Made by a program: the position numbers and the translations under genes. 31,794 nt of DNA, from assembly GCA_041685075.1 (NCBI GenBank), contig JAWLGN010000023.1, forward strand, positions 1 to 31,794. The letters are read 5' to 3'. How positions within the stretch are numbered: position 1 is the stretch's first letter; every line of letters starts with the position of its first letter. This document shows positions 15,253 to 21,689 of the stretch, piece by piece. The notes under the pieces were generated by a model. That model was not told the DNA's origin. It saw only the letters and a list, made by a program, of their open reading frames with translations, and made no database searches. Source of the stretch: JAMCRM01 sp041685075. GTDB lineage: Bacteria; Acidobacteriota; Terriglobia; Bryobacterales; Bryobacteraceae.

Positions 15253-16000
15253 CGACCTGGAAATCCTGGCCGGTGGCACCCTGGCGCACCTCACTCGCTT
15301 GGGACACCGGCTGACGATCGTCACCTTTTCGCCCGGCGACTGCGGAACCGACGAGTATCCGGCCGAGGAGATCGCCGCCATCCGCAGGGCCGAAGCGGCC
15401 GCCTCGGCCCGCCACATCGGAGCCGCGTACCGTTGCCTGGAGTTCCGCGACCTGGCGATCTTCAGCGACGACCCCTCGCGGCGGCGGGTCACCGAAATGC
15501 TCCGCCAGGTGCGTCCGGACGTAATCATCACCGCCTCCCCGGTGGACTACATGCCGGATCACGAAACCGCCAGCGAACTGGTGCGCGACGCCTGCTTCGG
15601 AGCGCCCATCCCCAACTACGCCACCGGCGCTCCCAAACCGGCGCCGCACCTGGACGCCATCCCGCACCTCTACTTCACCGACCCCGTGACCCTGACCGAC
15701 CGCGAAGGGCGCCGCATCGTGCCGGACTTCTTCGTCGACGTGACCGCCACCTTCGAGATGAAGAAGACCATGCTCGCCGAGCACGCCAGCCAGCGCAACT
15801 GGCTGCTGAAGCACCACGGGGTGGACGACTACATGGTCCAGATGGAGAACTGGACGCGCGCCAACGGCGCTACCGTGGGGGTGGCGCTGGCCGAAGGCTT
15901 CCGGCGCTACAAAGGGCACCCTTACCCGCAGACGCCGCTGCTGGAAGAAGCGCTGGGCAAGCTCGTGCTAGCGGCCGGCCGCCAGCAGAATTTCGTATAG
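15215..16000 (+). CDS. LmbE/PIG-L family deacetylase
   Basis: 261 residues. The zinc-binding signature AHPDD is at residues 10-14 (His11, Asp13/Asp14), followed by LEILAGGTLAHLTRLGHRLTIVTFSPGDCGT and RRAEAAASA with the typical conserved Glu60. The third zinc ligand is His116 in DYMPDHETAS. Family members hydrolyse N-acetyl groups from GlcNAc-linked substrates, such as GlcNAc-PI, mycothiol and bacillithiol precursors; the substrate here is unknown. The ATG at 15215 lies inside the HU-like gene (38-bp overlap) and the last 33 bp overlap the convergent M20 peptidase gene. A later start is unlikely because the AHPDD motif begins at residue 10. Confidence 0.92.
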   Translation: MPLNILAIHAHPDDLEILAGGTLAHLTRLGHRLTIVTFSPGDCGTDEYPAEEIAAIRRAEAAASARHIGAAYRCLEFRDLAIFSDDPSRRRVTEMLRQVRPDVIITASPVDYMPDHETASELVRDACFGAPIPNYATGAPKPAPHLDAIPHLYFTDPVTLTDREGRRIVPDFFVDVTATFEMKKTMLAEHASQRNWLLKHHGVDDYMVQMENWTRANGATVGVALAEGFRRYKGHPYPQTPLLEEALGKLVLAAGRQQNFV

Positions 16001-17335
16001 CAGGGCGGCGCCGGCCTTCAGGCCGTCCACCGCGATGCGCTCGTCATTGCCGTGAGCACGGCCGGGCCCGTCTTCTCGCACGAACAGCGGCACCCCGTAA
16101 ACCGGTATGCCGCCATGCCGCAGATAGGCGCCGTCGGTGGCTCCGGTCTGCATATACGGCACTACCAGGGCGCCCGGCGAGGCCTTCAGAAAAACCTCCT
16201 CCATGTGCTTGTAGAGCCGGGAATGGTGCGGGCTGGGCGGGGCCTGCGGCATCGCCTGGCCCGGCGCGGGCAGGATTTCTACCGTGCTGTCGTGAACGGC
16301 GCGGCGCAGCCGGGCCACCACCTCTTCGGCGCTTTCGTTGGGCAGCCGCCGCACGTCGAGATACGCCTCGGCCACGCTGGGAATCACGTTGATCTTGACT
16401 CCCGCCTTGAGCATGGTGGGGGAGACGCTCGTGCGCAGCAGCGCCTCCATCTCCGGAGCCTTGGCGCGGATGGCGCCGGCCGCCATGATGGCCGACTCGG
16501 GGCGGTTCAACCCGGCCAGCAGCGGCGCCAGCCAGCGGTACTCCTCGATCCTCGCCATGGCGCGGAGATAGCGCCGCGTGGTGGTGTTCAGGTGCACCGG
16601 CTGCTCAACCTCGGCCAGCCTCGCCAGCGCCCGCGCCAGTGTCACGACCGCGTTGTCCCGCACCGGTACGGAGCCGTGCCCGGAGGCGCCCCGCGCGCGC
16701 AGCACCACGCGGGTGGGTATCTTTTCGCTGGTCTGCACGTGATAGACCCGCCGCCCCGAAGGCAGTTGCACGATGAAGCCGCCCTCGTTCAGCGCGAACT
16801 CCGCGTCGATCTTCTCCCGCGCGTTTTCGAGCAGCCACCGGACGCCGGTCGAGCCGGACTCCTCGTCTGCCTCGGCCATCAGGACGATGTCGCGCTCCAG
16901 GCGCACGCCGCGGCGTTTCAACTCCACCATGGCCGCCAGTTCCGCCGCCAGCAGCGACTTGTCATCCAGCGTCCCGCGCCCCCACACGTATCCGTCGCGC
17001 ACCAGTCCGGCAAAGGGTGGAACGCTCCACTGTGCCGGGTCGGCGGGCACCACGTCGGTATGGGCCATGAGCAGCATCGGGCGGCGCCGGCCGCTGCCCT
17101 CCAGCCGTGCCACGAAGTTCAAACGGTCCGGGTCCGGCCCCAGGAGTTCGCAGGCGATGCCCTCTTCCATCGCCACCCGCTGCAGCCAGCGCGCCGCGCG
17201 CGTTTCGTTGCCCGGCGGATTGGTGGTGTCGATGCGGGTAAGCTCCACCAGGTAAGCGAGCGCGCGTTCCCCTACAGATATCTGCGCGTCGGACGGGCTG
17301 CCCAGCAGCCACAACGCCAGAATGAGGCCCCCCAT
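15968..17335 (-). CDS. Secreted M20-family metallopeptidase (ArgE/DapE/carboxypeptidase type)
   Basis: 455 residues with a hydrophobic signal peptide at 1-17 (GGLILALWLLGSPSDA). Dinuclear zinc-site motifs are present: MAHTDVV (His92, Asp94), GTLDDK (Asp124) and EADEESG (catalytic Glu158, metal-binding Glu159), plus GSVPV and the C-terminal TGATDGAYLRHGG with a metal-binding His in the usual position. The dimerisation domain is present between about residues 205 and 320. M20 enzymes remove acyl groups or C-terminal residues; an exported member suggests periplasmic peptide degradation (inference). The ATG at 17335 has no Shine-Dalgarno sequence; a TATCAT hexamer 8 nt upstream suggests a leaderless message. 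Its 3' end overlaps the LmbE gene. Confidence 0.92.
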   Translation of the reverse strand: MGGLILALWLLGSPSDAQISVGERALAYLVELTRIDTTNPPGNETRAARWLQRVAMEEGIACELLGPDPDRLNFVARLEGSGRRRPMLLMAHTDVVPADPAQWSVPPFAGLVRDGYVWGRGTLDDKSLLAAELAAMVELKRRGVRLERDIVLMAEADEESGSTGVRWLLENAREKIDAEFALNEGGFIVQLPSGRRVYHVQTSEKIPTRVVLRARGASGHGSVPVRDNAVVTLARALARLAEVEQPVHLNTTTRRYLRAMARIEEYRWLAPLLAGLNRPESAIMAAGAIRAKAPEMEALLRTSVSPTMLKAGVKINVIPSVAEAYLDVRRLPNESAEEVVARLRRAVHDSTVEILPAPGQAMPQAPPSPHHSRLYKHMEEVFLKASPGALVVPYMQTGATDGAYLRHGGIPVYGVPLFVREDGPGRAHGNDERIAVDGLKAGAALLYEILLAAGR

Positions 17336-17341
17336 TGGGGA

Positions 17342-17358
17342 CTATGATACTCTCATAG
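17342..17358 (-). promoter_or_regulatory. -10-like TATCAT within an inverted repeat, upstream of the M20 peptidase gene
   Basis: The palindrome CTATGA-N5-TCATAG (17342-17347 and 17353-17358) sits 7 bp upstream of the ATG. Read on the minus strand it contains TATCAT (17349-17344), five of six to the -10 consensus and 8 nt before the start. A protein binding the palindrome would cover the promoter, so an operator function is possible. No clear -35 is seen. Confidence 0.4.
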
Positions 17359-17392
17359 CGCCCGCTCTTCCATGATTTCAGATACGGGAATG

Positions 17393-17794
17393 TTACACGG
17401 GGTTCTTCGCCAGGGCCTCGCGAACCGTACGCAGCAGCCCGTCGGGCGTGAAAGGCTTCGGCAGGAGGGCAAAGCCTTGCTGCCCCACAAAGCGCTGTAC
17501 CAGCTCGGTGTCGTGGAATCCGGAGACGAACAGCACTTTCAGTTCGGGCCGTAACTTGCGTAAACGCGCCGCCAAGACCGGGCCGGTAAGATCCGGCATG
17601 ATGACGTCGGTCACCAGCAAACGCGGTGGCGAGGGCGCCGTTTCAAAGGTTTCGATGGCGCTCCACCCGCCGCCGGCCGGCAGCACGCGGTACCCCGCCT
17701 GACTGAGAATGTCCGCCATGATCCGCAGCACGTCGGGATCGTCGTCCACTACCAGGATCGATTCGCCGGTTTCGTAACTGTCCGGGGAGGGCAT
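17393..17794 (-). CDS. Stand-alone receiver (response regulator) domain protein
   Basis: 133 residues consisting of one REC domain: SILVVDDDPDVLRIM with the acidic pocket Asp17-19, LVTDVIMPDLTG with phosphoacceptor Asp63, VLFVSGF with the switch Ser91, and ALLPKPFTPDGLL with the conserved Lys113. There is no output domain, so it may act by protein-protein interaction or in a phosphorelay. The sequence is closest to REC domains that are often attached to hybrid histidine kinases. The ATG at 17794 was chosen because the domain starts shortly after it; the frame is open further upstream (to 17884), which would add 30 residues without family resemblance. No kinase gene is adjacent. Confidence 0.85.
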   Translation of the reverse strand: MPSPDSYETGESILVVDDDPDVLRIMADILSQAGYRVLPAGGGWSAIETFETAPSPPRLLVTDVIMPDLTGPVLAARLRKLRPELKVLFVSGFHDTELVQRFVGQQGFALLPKPFTPDGLLRTVREALAKNPV

Positions 17795-17826
17795 GGCGTT
17801 GGCTTGGGCTCCCGAAGGCTCCCTCA

Positions 17827-17860
17827 CCCCTATAGTGACAGAGGCGGGGCCTGCGCAAAA
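17827..17860 (-). promoter_or_regulatory. Possible promoter of the receiver-domain gene
   Basis: On the minus strand TTGCGC and TATAGG lie 18 bp apart, roughly 35 bp before the ATG at 17794. Neither element is a close match, and it would imply a start at 17794 rather than 17884. This is a weak candidate. Confidence 0.25.
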
Positions 17861-17994
17861 CGTGCCTGCGGTGGCTTTCCGCACAGTTGGGCCGCTCCTG
17901 CGGTTTCGATGCGGATTTGCCCACGCTCCAGCATGTTAGCCCGGGGCCGTGGTTTGTCACCCGGCGCCGAGTAACCCCGGCCGGCCGCGTCCGG

Positions 17995-18411
17995 GAGAAC
18001 CGCATCGCCCGGCGCCACCGGCCACATCCGCACAGGCGAGACCGGCCGCATCGGACGGCGGGACCGGGGCACTTCCGCACCGGCAGCACCGGCCGCATCG
18101 GACGGCGGGACCGGCCACTTCCGCACGGCGGCACCGGCCGCCATCGCCTGGAGGCACCGGCCACATCCGCACGACAGCACCATCGCATCACCCGGCAGCA
18201 CCGGCCGCATCGCCCGGCGCCACCGGCCATATCCGCACCGGCGGCACCGGGCGCATCCAGTCCGGCAGCACGAGCCGCATCCGGGCCGGCAGCACCATCG
18301 CATCGCCCGGCTGCACCGGGCGCATCCGCACCGGCGGCACCGGCCGCATCGCCCGGCGGCACCAGCCGCGTCGGGGCCGGCACCAGCCGCGTCGGGGCCG
18401 GCACCAGCCGC
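17995..18411. repeat. GC-rich degenerate tandem repeat (minisatellite), 21-25 bp unit, about 18 copies
   Basis: The intergenic space between the receiver-domain gene and the LolA-like gene contains about 18 units that start with ACCGG (variants ACCAT, ACCAG, ACGAG) and continue with GCCGCATC, GCCACATC or similar, then a CCGGCGGC-type end. Units are 21-25 bp long, so the array does not keep one reading frame. Two unit types alternate in part. The two units at 18360-18380 and 18381-18401 are identical 21-mers, and a third partial copy ends at 18411. Long reading frames cross the array on both strands, but they are low-complexity Gly/Ala/Cys/Arg or His/Pro-rich and have no family resemblance, so I regard the region as non-coding. 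Confidence 0.85.
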
Positions 18412-18460
18412 TTTTCCTTGAGTGCCCGCACATTGGCCGGAGGCGTGCACTCGCTTGCGC

Positions 18461-19156
18461 GTGAGGACGTTGCTGGTGATGGCATTCGGGCTGCTCGGCT
18501 CCGGCTCCCGGGTACCGCCCCCGGCCGGAAACGAGATTATCGAGCGGCTGGAGCAACGGGACCAGTGGCGCGAACAAGCGCTGCGCGAATACCGCGGCCG
18601 CCGGCGCTACCAGCTCCATAGCGAACGCTTCGGAGAAGCCGCCCGAGGGGTCGAAGTCCAATACGCGTGGCCGGGAAGCAAGAAGTTTCAGGTGCTCTGG
18701 CAGACCGGCTCCCGCACGCTGCAAACGCGCGTGCTCGATAAGGTCATCGAAGCCGAACTGGAAGCCGCCGGCCAGGCCATGCGCGGCCAGACGCGTTTTC
18801 ACTCCGGCAACTACCGCTTCCAGCCCCTCGGCATGGATACCGTAAACGGCCGCACGGCCTACGTTTTCGAGATGAAGCCCCGGGCGAAGAAGAGGTTTCT
18901 CCTGCGCGGGCGCCTGTGGGTGGATGCCGAAGATGCCGCCGTGGTCCGTATCGACGCCGAGCCGGTCGACACGGGCTTCTGGCTGCACAACGTGCGAATC
19001 GTGCTCGAGTACCGCAAGGTGGGGCCGTTCTGGATGGTGGCGCGGCAGCAGAGCCGCGCCGACGTGCGGTTGTTCGGCTCCGCCCGCCTGGTAGTGGAGT
19101 ACATGGATTACCAGGTGAACGCACAGTTGTTGGCGCAGGGCGCCGGCGCTCAGTAA
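18461..19156 (+). CDS. Exported protein with LolA/outer-membrane-lipoprotein-sorting-like fold
   Basis: 231 residues from the GTG at 18461. The N-terminus (MRTLLVMAFGLLGSGS) looks like a signal peptide; an upstream GTG at 18422 would add 13 residues and cannot be excluded. The mature part is a run of amphipathic strands: YQLHSERFGEAARGVEVQYAWPG, KFQVLWQTGSRTLQTRVLDKVIEAE, FQPLGMDTVNGRTAYVFEMKPR, RFLLRGRLWVDAEDAAVVRIDAEP, VLEYRKVGPFWMVARQQSRADVRLFG. This pattern is common in acidobacterial exported proteins of the LolA/LppX-like superfamily that hold hydrophobic ligands. No specific ligand is suggested. The gene starts shortly after the minisatellite. Its last 7 bp overlap the convergent E1 gene. 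Confidence 0.7.
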   Translation: MRTLLVMAFGLLGSGSRVPPPAGNEIIERLEQRDQWREQALREYRGRRRYQLHSERFGEAARGVEVQYAWPGSKKFQVLWQTGSRTLQTRVLDKVIEAELEAAGQAMRGQTRFHSGNYRFQPLGMDTVNGRTAYVFEMKPRAKKRFLLRGRLWVDAEDAAVVRIDAEPVDTGFWLHNVRIVLEYRKVGPFWMVARQQSRADVRLFGSARLVVEYMDYQVNAQLLAQGAGAQ

Positions 19157-21240
19157 CCCGCCAGCCGCTCCATCTCCGCGGCCAGCCGCTCCACCTGCGG
19201 CAAAATGGCGTACTCCAGTTGGGGATGGTAGCCCACCCAGGTATCGAGCGCCCCTACCCGCCGCACCGGCGCGTCGAGCGAAGCGAACAGCTCATCGGCC
19301 GCGCGCGCCGCGATCTCCGCTCCGTAGCCCCATTGCAGGCAGTCCTCGTGCGCCACCAGCAAGCGGCTGGTCTTTAAGACCGAGTTGCGGATGGCGTTCC
19401 AGTCGTACGGCGAGAGGCTGCGCAGGTCGATGATCTCCACGCTCCACTGCGGGTTCTTACGCTCCACCTGGGTGGCCGCCTGAAGGGCCTTCTGAACCAC
19501 CGCCCCGTAGGTCACCACCGTGAGGCTGCGTCCCTGCTTCACCACCGATGCGCGGCCGAAGGGGATGGTGTAGTCCGGACCCGGATGGCGCGAGCGGTTG
19601 TACGGCTCGCGGTAGAGCCGCTTGTGCTCCAGAAACAGCACCGGGTCGTCGGAGCGTATGGCCGTGCGCAGCAGCCCGCAAGCGTCCAGCGCGTTCGAAG
19701 GCATCACCACCCGCAACCCGGGCAGGTGCGTGAAGGTCACTTCGCCGGACTGGCTGTGGTACACCGCGCCGCCGTTCAAATACCCGCCGATCGGCACCCG
19801 CACCACCACGGGACAGGAGAAGCCGCCGGCCGAGCGCCAGCGCAGCGTGGCCATCTCGTCGCGAATCTGCATCATGGCCGGCCAGATGTAGTCGAAGAAC
19901 TGGATCTCCACCACCGGCTTCAGGCCGCGGGTAGCCATCCCGATGGCGCGCCCCACGATGGATGCCTCGGCCAGCGGCGAGTTGAACACCCTCGCGGAGC
20001 CGAACTCGCTTTGCAGCCCGTGGGTGACTTTGAAGACTCCGCCCTTGCCCTTCACCTCCCCCAGGTTGGCCTCGCGGCTGCAATCGGCCACGTCCTCGCC
20101 GAAGACCACCATCTCCGGGTTGCGCCGCATCTCCTCGTGCAGGGTGCGGTTGAGGAGATCCACCATGGTCTTGGGTTCGCCCGTGAAGTGCGGCTCGGCC
20201 AGGAAGTTGTCCGCCGTGGGGTCCACGGCCGCGGAGTAGAGGTGCTGGAGGGCCGTGTGCGGCGCCGGGGCGGGCGCACGCAGCGCCTTCTGGGTGGCCT
20301 CGTTCACCTCCAGATCGATTTCATGCACGATCCGCTGGAGGGCGTGGCGGTCCAGCACGCCTTCCCGCACCAGGAAGGCGGGAAAGGTCAGCACCGGATC
20401 GCGCTCGGCCTCGGCCTGCCGCTCGGCTTCGGTCTTGTAGAGCCGCTCATCGTCGGAGAGCGAGTGCGAATAGGGCCGGATGGTATGGGCGTGTACCAGC
20501 GCCGGGCCCGCGCCGCTGCGGCAATAGTCCACCGCCTCCTTCATGGCGCGGTAGGAGGCCAGGAAATCCGTGCCGTCCACCTCGATCCGGAGCAGCCCGG
20601 GGAAGCCCGCCACCAGCTTCGAGATGCTGCCCCCCGCGGTTTGGCACTCCACCGGCACCGAGATGGCGTAGCCGTTATCCTCCACCAGGAAGACTACCGA
20701 CAGCGCTTTCAGACACGCGGCGTTGAGCGCCTCCCAGAACTCGCCTTCGCTGGTGGCCCCGTCGCCGGAGGCGACCAGAGTAACGGAGCCGGAGTCCGGG
20801 TTCCGCAACCTGCCGCCTTCGGCGCATCCCACCGCCTGCACGAACTGGGTGCCGGTGGGTGAGGAGGAGCTGACGATGCGGCGCTGCGGATCGCTCCAGT
20901 GGGAAGGCATCTGCCGGCCGCCCGACGCCGGATCGGCCTCCGCCCCCACGGCCTGCAACAGCATGCTGTAGGGCGTCACCCCCAGTGCCAGGCATAGCGC
21001 CCGGTCGCGATAGTAGGGGTAGACCCAGTCCTCGCCTACCCGCAGCACCATGCCCGCCGCCGCTCCCACGGCTTCGTGTCCCGCGCCGCTGATCTGGAAG
21101 AAGATGCGATTCTGGCGTTTGAGGACAATCTCGCGGTCGTCCAGGCGGCGCGAGAGGTGGATGATCCGGAAGGCCCGGATGAGCTGCTCCGGCTCCAATC
21201 CTTCGAAGCGTGCTTCCGCGGTCGGCTGCATGCTCGCCAT
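19150..21240 (-). CDS. Thiamine-dependent 2-oxoacid dehydrogenase E1, fused alpha and beta subunits
   Basis: 696 residues. The alpha part (about 1-340) has QISGAGHEAVGAAAG (49-63), YYRDRALCLALG (76-87) and the thiamine-diphosphate motif SGDGATSEGEFWEALNAACL...VEDNGYAIS (158-194). The beta part (about 360-696) begins TMVDLLNRTLHEEMRRNPEMVVFGEDVAD and continues with NSPLAEASIVGRAIGMA, EIQFFDYIWPAMMQI, GGAVYHSQSGEVTFTHLPGLRVVMPSN and LVAHEDCLQWGYGAEIA. Such alpha-beta fusions act in branched-chain 2-oxoacid or acetoin dehydrogenase complexes, decarboxylating the oxoacid and passing the acyl group to E2. The E2 and E3 genes are not in the window. The ATG at 21240 has AGGAGG about 9 nt upstream; a second ATG is three codons later. 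Confidence 0.94.
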   Translation of the reverse strand: MASMQPTAEARFEGLEPEQLIRAFRIIHLSRRLDDREIVLKRQNRIFFQISGAGHEAVGAAAGMVLRVGEDWVYPYYRDRALCLALGVTPYSMLLQAVGAEADPASGGRQMPSHWSDPQRRIVSSSSPTGTQFVQAVGCAEGGRLRNPDSGSVTLVASGDGATSEGEFWEALNAACLKALSVVFLVEDNGYAISVPVECQTAGGSISKLVAGFPGLLRIEVDGTDFLASYRAMKEAVDYCRSGAGPALVHAHTIRPYSHSLSDDERLYKTEAERQAEAERDPVLTFPAFLVREGVLDRHALQRIVHEIDLEVNEATQKALRAPAPAPHTALQHLYSAAVDPTADNFLAEPHFTGEPKTMVDLLNRTLHEEMRRNPEMVVFGEDVADCSREANLGEVKGKGGVFKVTHGLQSEFGSARVFNSPLAEASIVGRAIGMATRGLKPVVEIQFFDYIWPAMMQIRDEMATLRWRSAGGFSCPVVVRVPIGGYLNGGAVYHSQSGEVTFTHLPGLRVVMPSNALDACGLLRTAIRSDDPVLFLEHKRLYREPYNRSRHPGPDYTIPFGRASVVKQGRSLTVVTYGAVVQKALQAATQVERKNPQWSVEIIDLRSLSPYDWNAIRNSVLKTSRLLVAHEDCLQWGYGAEIAARAADELFASLDAPVRRVGALDTWVGYHPQLEYAILPQVERLAAEMERLAGY

Positions 21241-21290
21241 GGGCGGCTTCCTCCTATTGCCAGTTTAAGCCCTACCCGGCGAACAGCACA

Positions 21291-21689
21291 TCATCGTGGT
21301 GTTTTCGCGCGGTAGCGGTAAAACAATGGCGGAGCCACCAGTACCCACAACGGCACCAGGGACCAGAGCCGGCCCTCCCACAAGGCGTAATCGGCCAGCA
21401 GCCGCTCCCATGAATACCCCATGGCGCGGCCGAAGGAGAACTCGAACGCCACCGTCAGCAGGCACCACAGCAGCCCGATGCCCCAGGCGTGTGCCGATGA
21501 ACTGAACCGCCAGCGGCCCGTGAGGAACCAGATCGCGGCGCCCAGCAGCACGATGCCGAGCACGGTGGAAAGCTGGTGGGCGCGCAGTTCCGGCAAATAG
21601 GGGGCCAGCAACAGCGCTCGCGCCGTTCCGTTGGCGAATCCCACCACCGAGAGCAGCAGCCAGGCCAGCAGGGCGCGCTTGAAGGTCAC
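21291..21689 (-). CDS. Small integral membrane protein, function unknown
   Basis: 132 residues with about four hydrophobic segments: LLAWLLLSVVGFANGTARALLLAP, LSTVLGIVLLGAAIWFLTG, WGIGLLWCLLTVAFEFSFG and LWSLVPLWVLVAPPLFYRY. The GTG start at 21689 overlaps the stop of the preceding gene as GTGA, so translation is probably coupled to it. The frame is open further upstream, but that part lies entirely inside the neighbour and has no membrane-protein character. I recognise no family with confidence. The overlap suggests it works with the spermidine-synthase-like membrane protein encoded just before it. Confidence 0.72.
   Translation of the reverse strand: MTFKRALLAWLLLSVVGFANGTARALLLAPYLPELRAHQLSTVLGIVLLGAAIWFLTGRWRFSSSAHAWGIGLLWCLLTVAFEFSFGRAMGYSWERLLADYALWEGRLWSLVPLWVLVAPPLFYRYRAKTPR

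Noticed and set aside
17643..18485. Long reading frames on both strands across the minisatellite, including a 280-codon frame on the minus strand
   Set aside because: They consist of GC-repeat-driven low-complexity Gly/Ala/Arg/Cys or His/Pro sequence, exist in several frames at once, overlap the REC gene, and the repeat unit length is not a fixed multiple of three.
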